Notes under the pieces: model-generated
What the model saw: only the letters and a program-made list of their open reading frames with translations
The model's database searches: none
What the model was told of the DNA's origin: nothing
In this document: positions 53,276 through 61,415 of the stretch, piece by piece
Numbering within the stretch: position 1 is the first letter of the stretch
Layout: every line of letters begins with the position of its first letter
Assembly (NCBI GenBank): GCA_946410185.1
Contig: CAMJZI010000006.1
Location: forward strand, 1-61,415
Direction of reading: 5' to 3'
From: an uncultured Porphyromonadaceae bacterium
GTDB taxonomy: Bacteria; Bacteroidota; Bacteroidia; Bacteroidales; Muribaculaceae
Length of the DNA: 61,415 nucleotides
Position numbers and translations under genes: made by a program

Positions 53276-55057
53276 ATGAGTAGAGAGACTTTTCCACACC
53301 TTGAGGCGCTGCGCGAGGAGATGCGCCGCCTGAATGTTGATGCCGTTATCATCCCCGGCACCGATCCCCACCAGAGTGAATACATCTGCGACCACTGGAA
53401 ATTTCGCGACTGGGTGTGCGGCTTCACGGGCAGCAACGGCACCGCCGTGGTCACGCTTGACCAGGCCGCACTGTGGACCGATTCCCGATATTTCCTGCAA
53501 GCCGGCATCGAACTGGCTGACAGTGGTTTTGTGATGATGAAGGAAAATATGGGCAACGATCCCACCATCCACGAGTGGCTGCAACAGGTGCTGGACGAAG
53601 ACGCTGTCATCGCCATTGACGGGCGCCTGTATAGCGCTCAGGATGCCAACCAGTTGGAGCGATTCTGCGGCGAAAATGGTTTCATGCTCGCCACCGAGTT
53701 TTTTCCGGCCGACAGAATCTGGCCCGACCGCCCTGCACGCCCCAGTGAGCCAGCCTATGTCCACGACGTGCAATATGCCGGCGAAGAGGCTGTTGACAAG
53801 ATAGAACGTCTGATCAAGGTGCTCGAGGACAACGAGGCTACCGCCATGCTGGTGACTGCCCTCGACGACATTGCCTGGCTGCTCAACCTGCGTGGCAACG
53901 ACGTGGAGTTCACGCCGGTAGCCATCGCCTTTGCTTATATCTCACGCAACAACAGGGAACTGTTCATCGACGAGAACAAGGTGACCGACGAGGTGCGCCA
54001 GCACCTCAAGGCCTGCGGCGTGAGGGTGCGCAACTATGACGACATCGTCCACTTCCTGGAACGTGTGAACGAACACGAGGTGGTCCTCATCGACCCCAAC
54101 CGTGTGAGCGACACCCTGGCCAACGCGCTCCCCTGTCAGAAGGTTTACTTCCGCTCTCCCATCACCGACCTCAAGTGCATCAAGAACGAAGTGCAGATCA
54201 GTGGGTTCCGCCACGCCATGGAGCGCGATGGCGCAGCCCTGGTGCGACTGTTCAAGTGGATCGAGGAAATGGCTCCCGGCGGCACCATCAACGAGGTGGA
54301 CGTGTGGAACAAGGGCATGGAGCTGCGCGCTCAGCAGAGCCTGTACAAGGAGGACAGTTTTGCCATGATATGCGGCTACAAGGAGCATGGCGCCATCGTG
54401 CACTACGAGGCGACCGACGAGAGCGCCTCGACCCTGCATGGCGAGGGCATCCTGCTCGTTGACAGTGGCGCCCAGTACCTTGACGGCACTACCGACATTA
54501 CCCGCACCATCACCCTGGGCAACCCCTCGCCACAAGAGAAGCACGACTTCACGCTTGTGCTCAAGGGACACCTGGCTCTGCAACGCGCCAAGTTCCCCGT
54601 GGGCACCACGGGCTGCCAACTCGACGTGCTTGCCCGCATGCCACTGTGGCAGGAGGCAATGACCTATGGGCACGGCACCGGGCACGGCGTGGGCCACTTC
54701 CTGGGTTGCCACGAGGGGCCGCAAAGCATCCGCACCAACCTCGTTGACGTGAAACTTATGCCTGGCATGATTACCAGCAACGAGCCAGGACTGTACAAGG
54801 CAGGCGAATACGGCATCCGCACCGAGAACCTGCTGCTCGTCGTCGAGTCCGAGAAGACCGAGGATTTTGGTAATTTCCTCACGTTCGAGCCGTTGACGCT
54901 CTTCCCCTACGACCTGCAGCTCATCGACCGCTCGATGCTCACCGCTGAGGAAATAGCACAGATCAACGACTACCACCGCATGGTGCGCGAGCGCATCACC
55001 CCGCTCTTGAATGCCGACGAGGCTTCCTGGCTCGCCGCCAAAACCAAAGAACTCTAA
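53276..55057 (+). CDS. pepP: Xaa-Pro aminopeptidase (aminopeptidase P), M24B
   Basis: Removes N-terminal residues that precede proline. The 593-residue protein has the three-domain layout of long aminopeptidase P enzymes such as human XPNPEP1. Two creatinase-like N-terminal domains (VDAVIIPGTDPHQSEYIC near 20; TALDDIAWLLNLRGNDVEF near 192) precede the pita-bread domain. Dimetal ligands lie in LLVDSGAQYLDGTTDITRT, GTGHGVGHFLGCHEGPQ and MITSNEPGLYKAGEYGIRTE. No signal peptide: cytoplasmic. A 7-bp periodic array separates it from the next gene. Confidence 0.95.
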   Translation: MSRETFPHLEALREEMRRLNVDAVIIPGTDPHQSEYICDHWKFRDWVCGFTGSNGTAVVTLDQAALWTDSRYFLQAGIELADSGFVMMKENMGNDPTIHEWLQQVLDEDAVIAIDGRLYSAQDANQLERFCGENGFMLATEFFPADRIWPDRPARPSEPAYVHDVQYAGEEAVDKIERLIKVLEDNEATAMLVTALDDIAWLLNLRGNDVEFTPVAIAFAYISRNNRELFIDENKVTDEVRQHLKACGVRVRNYDDIVHFLERVNEHEVVLIDPNRVSDTLANALPCQKVYFRSPITDLKCIKNEVQISGFRHAMERDGAALVRLFKWIEEMAPGGTINEVDVWNKGMELRAQQSLYKEDSFAMICGYKEHGAIVHYEATDESASTLHGEGILLVDSGAQYLDGTTDITRTITLGNPSPQEKHDFTLVLKGHLALQRAKFPVGTTGCQLDVLARMPLWQEAMTYGHGTGHGVGHFLGCHEGPQSIRTNLVDVKLMPGMITSNEPGLYKAGEYGIRTENLLLVVESEKTEDFGNFLTFEPLTLFPYDLQLIDRSMLTAEEIAQINDYHRMVRERITPLLNADEASWLAAKTKEL

Positions 55058-55095
55058 AAGCCAAAAACTAAAAACTAAAAACTAAAAACTAAAAC
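55054..55095. repeat. Six 7-bp units (CTAAAAA)
   Basis: C lies at 55054, 55061, 55068, 55075, 55082 and 55089: CTAAAAG, CCAAAAA, CTAAAAA three times, CTAAAAC. It starts at the pepP stop codon and runs to the start of the next gene. It is single-armed, unlike the arrays at 42821 and 44041, but the unit is the complement of TTTTTAG found in those arrays. Confidence 0.88.
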
Positions 55096-55100
55096 ATATA

Positions 55101-55619
55101 ATGGCTATCATCAAGAAAGTGAGAGGCTTCGAGCCCAAGATTGGAGAGAATTGTTTTCTGGCCGACAACGCCGTTGTTGTGGGCGACGTGACCATGGGTC
55201 GCGACTGCAGCATCTGGTTCAATGCCGTGCTGCGCGGCGATGTCAACACCATCACCATCGGCAACCGTGTCAACATCCAGGACAACAGCGTGATACACAC
55301 CCTGTATGAGAAATCCGTGACCGAAATTGGCAACGATGTGTCCATCGGCCACAACGTGGTTGTGCACGGTGCCAAAATCGGCGACATGGCGCTCATCGGC
55401 ATGGGCAGTGTCATTCTGGACCATGCCGAAATCGGCGAGGGCGCTATCATTGCAGCCGGCAGCGTTGTGCTGGGTGGCACCAAGGTGGGTCCTCACGAGC
55501 TGTGGGCGGGTTCTCCAGCGAAATTCAAGAAGATGGTTGACCCCAAGCAGGCCAGCGAGATCAACGTGAAAATCGCCAAGAATTACCTCATGTACTCGAC
55601 CTGGTATGACAAGGAATAA
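55101..55619 (+). CDS. Gamma carbonic anhydrase family protein (left-handed beta-helix)
   Basis: The 172-residue trimeric hexapeptide-repeat protein contains repeated I-G-x-x-x/V-x-x-G turns: NAVLRGDVNTITIGNRVNIQ, SIGHNVVVHGAKIGDMALIG and IGEGAIIAAGSVVLGGTKVG. Candidate zinc histidines lie in NSVIHTL, IGHNVVVHG and the loop between. The C-terminal helix (INVKIAKNYLMYSTWY) matches the YrdA/PaaY group. Many members bind metal without proven carbonic anhydrase activity. It is probably translated with pepP across the repeat array. Confidence 0.9.
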   Translation: MAIIKKVRGFEPKIGENCFLADNAVVVGDVTMGRDCSIWFNAVLRGDVNTITIGNRVNIQDNSVIHTLYEKSVTEIGNDVSIGHNVVVHGAKIGDMALIGMGSVILDHAEIGEGAIIAAGSVVLGGTKVGPHELWAGSPAKFKKMVDPKQASEINVKIAKNYLMYSTWYDKE

Positions 55620-55681
55620 GTGAGTGCCTAAACGATTATCCCATTTTTAAGGGGACCAAGTTCCCATAACCAGAATTCAAG

Positions 55682-57613
55682 ATGAAAAAGTATTACCAAC
55701 TCACTATTATGGCTCTTGTGCTGGCGTTTTTGCCGGCACAAGCGGCCATCTATATGGTGGGCAGCGGCCCTTTTGGCAACTGGAACCCGGCCAACGGCCT
55801 GGAAATGGGCGAAACAGTCCCGGGCATCTACACCCTCACCGTCCACGTCAGCGGCACGGTATGGTTTGTCTTCGCCGACGGCCTTACCAGCGACTGGAAC
55901 GACTTCAACACTAACCATCGCTTCGGCCCCCTGGGCAACAACAGCCAAGTGGTCGATCTCAACGAGACCTATTCGACCCAAAAGGCCAACAATGACCATG
56001 CCTACAGATTCACGGGCGAAGACGAGGATTACACCTTCACTTTCAACCTCAACAACCTCACTTTCAACATCCAAGCCTATGCAGAGCCTGATGTGCCCGA
56101 CCCGTTCAGTCTGGAAGTGGGCGATGTGAATGGCGACAGTGAGATCAACATCGCCGATGTCAGCGCTGTCATCGACATCCTGTTAGGCGGTTTTGCCAAC
56201 TACGACTGCCGCAAGCGCGCCGACACCAACCATGACGGCGAAGTCAATATCGCCGATGTTTCCACCCTCATCGATTATCTGCTGGGAGGCAGCATACCCG
56301 AACCAGTCAAGCAGGGATACGACTATGTGTGGGACGATGAGGCCATTCCCGAACTGACCCTGAGCGTGAGCCTGGATGAGTGGAACAGGCTCCTGGCTCT
56401 CTACGATGCCAACAGTTTTACAACGCAATATGTCATGGGCACTCTCTCGTTTACCAAGGAGGGCGAGACCACGGTCATCGACAGCGTGGGACTGCGTCTC
56501 AAGGGCAACACGTCGCGACGCCGCCCCGAGGGCTGGTACGGCCAGATGCACCAACGCGACAACACCGACTGGCACCATGCTCACTTTGGCGTGAATCTGC
56601 GCAAATATGTCGATGATGACGCACACACCATTCAGGGTGTGCGCAAACTTCACCTCAAGTGGTTCAAGGACGATCCAGCCTATGTGCGAGAGATGTTCTG
56701 TTTCGAGCTTTTCCGCCGCGCGGGCATTTGGACCGCCATTCGAGACAATTACTGCCGCCTGTGGCTACACGTCGAGGGGGACAGCCATGAGGTCTATTAT
56801 GGTGTTTATGAGATGCTTGAGCCCATCGACAAGCGGTACCTTAAAGACCGCAAAGACCTTTTCGGGTCCAGCAACGGCTACTTGTGGAAATGCCGCAATG
56901 CTGCTGCAGGCCTGAACAACCCGAATGGCGACATCTGGTATGACGACGACAGTGACGACCGCCACGCCTATACCCTGGAGACGCAAACCGAGGAATTTGA
57001 CAGCGCCAAGGAGCAACTTGTTGATTTCATGAACAAACTCACCAACCTGAGCGACAACGAGTTCTACTCCTGGATCCAGGAGGTCACCGATGTGGACTTG
57101 TTGCTCAAGACCTATGCCGTGAATGTGGCCGTGGGCATGTGGGACGATTACTGGAACAACGCCAACAACTACTACATCTACTTCAATGCACGGGGCACAA
57201 CGGGCTACAAGTTCTTTTTCATCCCCTATGACTATGACAACACGCTGGGCACCAGTCTGCGGTGTGGCATGCAGGACGATGCAGGCCGTCAAAACCCGCT
57301 CAACTGGGGTAACGACAACAACAGGCTCATTGCACGCATCCTGAAGTTTAACGACTTCAAGGCCAAATACATAGCCTATCTCAAAGAATTAATTGATGAA
57401 AAGAACGCCCTGATGGACCGTACCTCGGCACAAGCCCGTATCCGCTCGTGGCAGAGCCGCATCGAGCCTTACGTTTATAACGAAACTGGCGAGGACACCA
57501 TAATCGAGGATAAACCCGCATCGTGGGGCAACCACAGCGAGTACAACCTGTTGAAATCCGATGCCAACAACTTTTTCACCGTCAAGGCCGCCGCAATCAA
57601 CGCCATCCCTTGA
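55682..57613 (+). CDS. Secreted CotH-family kinase with starch-binding-like and dockerin-like modules
   Basis: The 643-residue protein has a signal peptide ending PAQAA (near 22). Residues of about 23-135 (IYMVGSGPFGNWNPANG, VSGTVWFVFADGLTSDWNDF) are clearly homologous to the first module of the starch-binding protein at 41495. Two calcium-loop repeats follow (DVNGDSEINIADVS near 143, DTNHDGEVNIADVS near 181). The CotH domain starts near 215: VGLRLKGNTSRRRPEGWYG, VYYGVYEMLEPIDKRYLK and FFFIPYDYDNTLGTSLRCG with the D-Y-D-N-T-L-G motif. A second CotH protein lies at 16547. Confidence 0.88.
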   Translation: MKKYYQLTIMALVLAFLPAQAAIYMVGSGPFGNWNPANGLEMGETVPGIYTLTVHVSGTVWFVFADGLTSDWNDFNTNHRFGPLGNNSQVVDLNETYSTQKANNDHAYRFTGEDEDYTFTFNLNNLTFNIQAYAEPDVPDPFSLEVGDVNGDSEINIADVSAVIDILLGGFANYDCRKRADTNHDGEVNIADVSTLIDYLLGGSIPEPVKQGYDYVWDDEAIPELTLSVSLDEWNRLLALYDANSFTTQYVMGTLSFTKEGETTVIDSVGLRLKGNTSRRRPEGWYGQMHQRDNTDWHHAHFGVNLRKYVDDDAHTIQGVRKLHLKWFKDDPAYVREMFCFELFRRAGIWTAIRDNYCRLWLHVEGDSHEVYYGVYEMLEPIDKRYLKDRKDLFGSSNGYLWKCRNAAAGLNNPNGDIWYDDDSDDRHAYTLETQTEEFDSAKEQLVDFMNKLTNLSDNEFYSWIQEVTDVDLLLKTYAVNVAVGMWDDYWNNANNYYIYFNARGTTGYKFFFIPYDYDNTLGTSLRCGMQDDAGRQNPLNWGNDNNRLIARILKFNDFKAKYIAYLKELIDEKNALMDRTSAQARIRSWQSRIEPYVYNETGEDTIIEDKPASWGNHSEYNLLKSDANNFFTVKAAAINAIP

Positions 57614-57639
57614 CCCTGATCGACAACTGCAGTTAAAAA

Positions 57640-59436
57640 TCAGGCAAGGCCCAGATCAAAGTCTTTCAGGAACTGGGTAAAGGCGGGGTTGTGCTGCTTG
57701 ATCTGCTCGACGACTTCGCGGGGCGACAGTATCTTGGGCGTGTCGATGGGCTCCTCGCTCACCACGATATCCAGCGACAGGCGGTCGTTCTTGACGGCAT
57801 CACACAGGTATTTCATGAGTGCTTCTTTGTGCTCCTCGACATTTTTCTGCTCAGTGGGGCTGCCAACTGTCACCACATAGTGCTCGGCATGGTCACCTGG
57901 TTTGGGCAACGCATAGGACATCGTGGTGCACAAGGCCCTCTCCTGCGGATGCTCGTTAATGTAACCATGCCATGCAGCCGACAACTGTTCGGTGGTGAAT
58001 GGCTGGGTGCGTTGTGCCGTGGCCGCAGGGGCTGCCTGCTGCTGGGGCACTGCAGTATTGGTCACATTCACCATGATGCGGGGTGTAGTGCCCACGGCAT
58101 GCGGCATGGGCTGAGCCGATGACTGCGCATGAGCCACAGGGCGTGGGGCCGGAGCGGCTTGTGACGGATGGGAAGCCATGTCGGCAGGATGTGGCGGCCG
58201 TTCGGCCGGGTGAGGCGGCTGCTGGGCGCTATCGGTCACTGGCGGTTGTTGCGCTTGCCGGGCGGCCGGGCGTTGGGGCTGCTGCGATGGTTGGGTTGCA
58301 ATCCGCTGAATAGATGGCTGAACGGGCTGCTGGGCCTGGGGTGCAACCAATTGGCACAACTTGACGAGTGTCAGCTCCACCAGCAGCTGCTTGCTGCTGG
58401 CGTTGCGGTAATTCAGGTCGCACGTGTTGCACAGGTCCAGGGCACGGTAATAGAACGCCGGTGCCAGTTTTGCACTCTGCTCGCCGTAGCGCTGGGCCAC
58501 TTCGTCGTTCATCTCGAGCAGTTTGCGGGTTTGTGGTGTGCTGGCTACCATCAGGTCACGCAGGTGCTGTGCCAGGCCGTTAACAAAGAACTGCGAGTCA
58601 AAGCCCTTGTCGCGTATCTCCTTATAGATGAGCAATGCTTGCATGACATCGCCAGCGAGGAACGTCTCCACCAGCCTGAAGTAATAGTCATAGTCAAGCA
58701 CATTGAGGTTGTCGAGGGCGCTCTGGTAGGTGATGTGCCCCTCGGTCGAAGCGGCCACCTGGTCAAAGATGGACAAGGCGTCGCGCATGGCGCCGTCGGC
58801 CTTCTGGGCAATGACGTTGAGCGCGGCGGGTTCGGCCTCGATGCTCTCTTGCTCGCACACATACTGCAACTGCTGAACAATGTCGGGCACGGTAATGCGT
58901 GCAAAGTCATAGATCTGGCAGCGCGACAGGATGGTGGGGATAACCTTTTGCTTCTCGGTAGTGGCAAGAATGAAGATAGCATATTCGGGCGGCTCCTCCA
59001 GGGTCTTGAGAAAGGCGTTGAAGGCGGCTTGTGACAGCATGTGCACCTCATCGATGATGAAGACGCGGTAGCGTCCCGTTTGAGGCGGGATGCGCACCTG
59101 GTCGGTCAGGTCGCGGATGTTGTCAACGCTGTTGTTGGACGCGGCATCCAGCTCATTGATGTTGTAAGAGCGCTGCTCGTTAAACGCCTTGCACGACGCG
59201 CACTCGTTGCAGGCCTCGCCCTCGGGCGTGGGGTGCTCGCAATTGATGGTCTTGGCAAAAATGCGGGCACACGTCGTCTTGCCCACACCGCGCGGACCGC
59301 AGAAGAGGTAGGCATGGGCCAGCCTGCCGCTGGCAATCGCCGTCTTTAATGTGTGGGTCAATGACTGCTGGCCGACAACGCTGCGAAACGTGGACGGCCT
59401 GTACTTACGCGCCGAAACGATATACTTGTCACTCAT
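57640..59436 (-). CDS. dnaX: DNA polymerase III subunit gamma/tau
   Basis: Clamp-loader ATPase of the replicative polymerase. The 598-residue protein begins ARKYRPSTFRSVVGQQSLT and has Walker A GPRGVGKTTCARIFAKT (near 48). The zinc-binding cysteines lie in CEHPTPEGEACNECASC, Walker B in VFIIDEVHMLS, and sensor 1 in IFILATTEKQKV. A Q/P/A-rich linker (about 385-490) leads to the tau-specific C-terminal domain. No slippery heptamer for a frameshifted gamma form was recognised. Confidence 0.96.
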   Translation of the reverse strand: MSDKYIVSARKYRPSTFRSVVGQQSLTHTLKTAIASGRLAHAYLFCGPRGVGKTTCARIFAKTINCEHPTPEGEACNECASCKAFNEQRSYNINELDAASNNSVDNIRDLTDQVRIPPQTGRYRVFIIDEVHMLSQAAFNAFLKTLEEPPEYAIFILATTEKQKVIPTILSRCQIYDFARITVPDIVQQLQYVCEQESIEAEPAALNVIAQKADGAMRDALSIFDQVAASTEGHITYQSALDNLNVLDYDYYFRLVETFLAGDVMQALLIYKEIRDKGFDSQFFVNGLAQHLRDLMVASTPQTRKLLEMNDEVAQRYGEQSAKLAPAFYYRALDLCNTCDLNYRNASSKQLLVELTLVKLCQLVAPQAQQPVQPSIQRIATQPSQQPQRPAARQAQQPPVTDSAQQPPHPAERPPHPADMASHPSQAAPAPRPVAHAQSSAQPMPHAVGTTPRIMVNVTNTAVPQQQAAPAATAQRTQPFTTEQLSAAWHGYINEHPQERALCTTMSYALPKPGDHAEHYVVTVGSPTEQKNVEEHKEALMKYLCDAVKNDRLSLDIVVSEEPIDTPKILSPREVVEQIKQHNPAFTQFLKDFDLGLA

Positions 59437-59468
59437 CGGATTACAAAATGGTCTGTGTTATAGAAAGG

Positions 59469-59476
59469 CAAAGATA
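59469..59476 (-). promoter_or_regulatory. -7 box (TATCTTTG) for dnaX
   Basis: Minus-strand full match to TAnnTTTG, 32 bases before the dnaX ATG at 59436; no clear -33 element. Confidence 0.55.
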
Positions 59477-59530
59477 ATACTTTTCTCCCAACCTTGCCAC
59501 ACCCCGTTGCAATTATTTTTCAACAGGTAT

Positions 59531-60733
59531 TCAGAAACGGATACCCACCAGGGCGGTAAAGTCGAGCAGGGAACCGATGAAGTGGTGCCTCTCAGACTTG
59601 TAGCGATGGAAGTCGCCATAGTTCTGGAGCCCCACAAAGTACCGCTTGTGGTTATAAACGGCTCCCAAGCGGGCGCGCAGGTTGAGAGACCATGCACTGG
59701 CACGATCCTCGTGATTGGTCGCCAACAGGTGGCGGTAGCCCACATAGGGGGCAACTGTCAAGTTCAGCAGCCACTTGCGCCCCAGCACCCAGTTATAGCC
59801 GTAGCCCAGCAGCAGGCAGTAGTCGTTATAGAGGAACCGCGGCATCTCTTCTCCCGCTGGTATCAGTTCCTGCACAGCCTGTGGCAGTTCGTCAAGTTCG
59901 ATGCTCATGTCGCGATGCTGCAAGCAGATGCCTGCTATGAGTGAGCCGGCATTGCGCTTCTGGTACTTGGAGAAACAATAGGCGGCTGCCTGGGCATAGC
60001 GGCGGTTGTTGAAAAAATAGTACGCACTCAGCCCGTATGCCTTGCGGTGCAGGCCCCCAAACTCTTCAAACTTGTACCCCTGTTTCTCGCCATCCTCTTT
60101 CCACTTGAACCAGGCGGTCGTGGTACCACGGTTCTCCATGTAGTAGGCATCAGCGGCAAAGCGGGCACATGTGAAGGAGAAGTCCAGCTTCTTGGACACC
60201 TTCTCGTGATTGATCAAGTTGGTAACACCTATCGTAAAGCCCACGCTCACAGCCATAAAAGACAACTGCAAACCCATGTTGGCCGCCAGTTTGCTGCGCA
60301 TGTCAAAATTCACCACCCTCATTGGCTCACCGGTGTAATTGTCACTCCAGTTGTTGGACTTGAACATGAATTTCCAATTCTTGCCAGTGCTCACCACATA
60401 GGCCGTGTCATAACTATTGAACGCTTTGTCGCCCCATTTATACACCTTCCAGCAGAAGTCGATAAACGCCGGATAGTCAATCGACCCGCCATCCAGATCC
60501 ACCTTGCCGTGCTTCATGGCACGCCACCAGTAGCCGTTGTCGCGAATCGTGTCCCACGGCTCGTTCATCTTCTCATTGATGCGTGCCTGTGCCCGAGCCT
60601 TCATCAGCTGCAGCTTGCTCATGCGAACCGTCGTGTCGGTCTGTGCGACTGTATCCACAGCCACTTCCTGCCCCCACCCCACCAGCGACAGCAGCGAGAA
60701 CAACACGAGCGATATGTAACGAATACACCTCAT
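59531..60733 (-). CDS. DUF4421 family outer-membrane-type protein
   Basis: The start at 60733 gives MRCIRYISLVLFSLLSLVGW and 400 residues with a signal peptide ending VGWGQ. The longer frame has no signal and crosses the promoter. The chain alternates beta-strand patterns (FDMRSKLAANMGLQLSFMAV; LLLGYGYNWVLGRKWLLNLT) and ends DFTALVGIRF, suggesting an outer-membrane barrel. DUF4421 proteins have no known function. A leaderless-type promoter precedes it. Confidence 0.8.
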   Translation of the reverse strand: MRCIRYISLVLFSLLSLVGWGQEVAVDTVAQTDTTVRMSKLQLMKARAQARINEKMNEPWDTIRDNGYWWRAMKHGKVDLDGGSIDYPAFIDFCWKVYKWGDKAFNSYDTAYVVSTGKNWKFMFKSNNWSDNYTGEPMRVVNFDMRSKLAANMGLQLSFMAVSVGFTIGVTNLINHEKVSKKLDFSFTCARFAADAYYMENRGTTTAWFKWKEDGEKQGYKFEEFGGLHRKAYGLSAYYFFNNRRYAQAAAYCFSKYQKRNAGSLIAGICLQHRDMSIELDELPQAVQELIPAGEEMPRFLYNDYCLLLGYGYNWVLGRKWLLNLTVAPYVGYRHLLATNHEDRASAWSLNLRARLGAVYNHKRYFVGLQNYGDFHRYKSERHHFIGSLLDFTALVGIRF

Positions 60734-60741
60734 CACAACTG

Positions 60742-60749
60742 CAAAGATA
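60742..60749 (-). promoter_or_regulatory. -7 box (TATCTTTG), leaderless configuration
   Basis: Minus-strand full match to TAnnTTTG with only 8 bases to the ATG at 60733, the same gap as the glycosyltransferase at 16406. Confidence 0.5.
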
Positions 60750-60780
60750 ACTCTTTTATCTAAATACCACTCCACAAAAC

Positions 60781-60800
60781 CCCATAATTCCCCATAATTC
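60781..60800. repeat. Direct 10-bp tandem repeat (CCCATAATTC) twice
   Basis: Two exact copies at 60781-60790 and 60791-60800, followed by a third partial start (CAT). They lie in the 213-bp region between the divergent DUF4421 and SDR genes. Confidence 0.7.
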
Positions 60801-60862
60801 CATCGCACCATCAAAAAATAACCTCCCCATCGACGGCAAGAAAGAAAAAAAGAGGGGTCTTG

Positions 60863-60893
60863 TTGCACGATATCGATAAAAAGTGTATTTTTG
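60863..60893 (+). promoter_or_regulatory. -33/-7 promoter of SDR gene
   Basis: TTG (60863-60865), a 20-bp spacer and TATTTTTG (60886-60893). The -7 box and the spacing match the Bacteroidales consensus. The leader to the ATG at 60947 would be about 45 bases. Confidence 0.7.
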
Positions 60894-60946
60894 TGCCTTG
60901 ATTAATAAAACATAAACCTAGACATAATTTTATTAGAGATACTGCA

Positions 60947-61415
60947 ATGAAAAATATCCTGATCATCGGCTCTACGGGACAAATCGGTTCCGAGCTGACA
61001 ATGAAGTTGAGAGGCATCTACACTGGCAATGTGGTGGCCGGTTACATTCCTGGTGCCGAACCCAAGGGCGAACTCGCTGAGAGCGGCCCTTCGGAAATCG
61101 TTGACATCACCAACGCCGCACAGATTGGCGCCGTGGTCGACAAGTACAACATTGACACGATCTACAACCTGGCCGCCCTGCTCAGCGCCGTTGCCGAGAA
61201 CAAGCCACAGCTGGCCTGGCACATCGGCATCGACGGACTGATGAACGTGCTCGAGGTGTCGCGCGAGAAGCATTGCGCCGTTTTCACGCCCAGCAGCATC
61301 GGTTCCTTCGGCCCCAACGCGCCCAAGGACGGCACGCCCCAGGACACCATCCAGCAGCCCCGCACGATGTACGGCGTGACCAAGGTCACCGGCGAGTTGC
61401 TCAGCAACTACTATG
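60947..61415 (+). CDS. SDR-type L-threonine 3-dehydrogenase-like epimerase family protein (3' end beyond window)
   Basis: About 156 residues are visible. The Rossmann motif is ILIIGSTGQIGSELTMKL (about 4-21). NLAALLSAVAENKPQLAW near 76 and FTPSSIGSFGPNAP near 112 follow, with the catalytic Y-x-x-x-K in MYGVTKVTGELLSNYY. The QDTIQQPRTMYGVTK stretch resembles the epimerase-like threonine dehydrogenases of Bacteroidetes, which oxidise L-threonine to 2-amino-3-ketobutyrate. A UDP-sugar epimerase is a less likely alternative. Its own promoter precedes it. Confidence 0.82.
   Translation, partial: MKNILIIGSTGQIGSELTMKLRGIYTGNVVAGYIPGAEPKGELAESGPSEIVDITNAAQIGAVVDKYNIDTIYNLAALLSAVAENKPQLAWHIGIDGLMNVLEVSREKHCAVFTPSSIGSFGPNAPKDGTPQDTIQQPRTMYGVTKVTGELLSNYY

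Noticed and set aside
1-61415. tRNA, rRNA, insertion sequences or prophage genes
   Set aside because: No clover-leaf candidates, transposase motifs, phage genes or target-site duplications were recognised by reading; a dedicated tRNA search was not possible.

Overview
The window comes from a GC-rich member of the order Bacteroidales, most like the Prevotellaceae or Muribaculaceae. The evidence is type IX secretion (T9SS) genes, a complete starch utilisation (sus) locus with SusC/SusD, many TAnnTTTG -7 promoter boxes, and paired dockerin-like repeats (D-x-N-x-D-x-E-x-N-I-A-D) on secreted proteins. No rRNA, tRNA, insertion sequence, phage or CRISPR array was seen. No gene-free stretch exceeds 300 bases.

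Layout. 1-3750 (minus): T9SS genes porT, porP, gldK and the start of gldL. 3858-6018 (minus): two tandem membrane acyltransferases. 6163-21474: a surface polysaccharide cluster with flippase, outer-membrane export lipoprotein, chain-length tyrosine kinase, O-antigen polymerase/ligase, four GT4 glycosyltransferases, a beta-helix protein, a CotH-family kinase and a radical SAM enzyme. 21520-22623: ychF. 22839-28799 (plus): maltodextrin operon with an MFS sugar transporter, a DPE2-like 4-alpha-glucanotransferase and type I pullulanase. 28806-29656: a four-helix-bundle gene between arrays of an exact 9-bp period. 29658-32067: divergent ddl and murF. 32112-33974: periplasmic neopullulanase SusA. 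34161-37679: methyltransferase, GT87-like, GT2 and polysaccharide deacetylase. 37869-50210 (minus): susC, susD, susE, two further starch-binding proteins, an alpha-amylase and a GH53 galactanase. 50509-51540: a divergent LacI-type regulator. 51670-61415: PafA-like phosphatase, aminopeptidase P, gamma carbonic anhydrase, a second CotH protein, dnaX, a DUF4421 protein and the start of a threonine-dehydrogenase-like SDR.

How the parts work together. The sus proteins would bind, cut and import starch. SusA and pullulanase debranch and trim it, and the MFS carrier and MalQ complete maltose and maltodextrin use. Three promoters (MFS/malQ/pulA, susCDEF, amylase/GH53) each carry a LacI-type palindrome (TGNAANCGNTTNCA-like) centred 62.5-63.5 bp upstream of a perfect -7 box. 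The same site at lacI covers that gene's -33 element. This points to one LacI-family protein activating the starch regulon from about -75 and repressing itself.

The least explained feature is a set of intergenic arrays with exact periods of 7 or 9 bp, several arranged as inverted repeats. One pair encloses the four-helix-bundle gene and runs into its stop codon. I regard this as the best candidate for an undescribed element.
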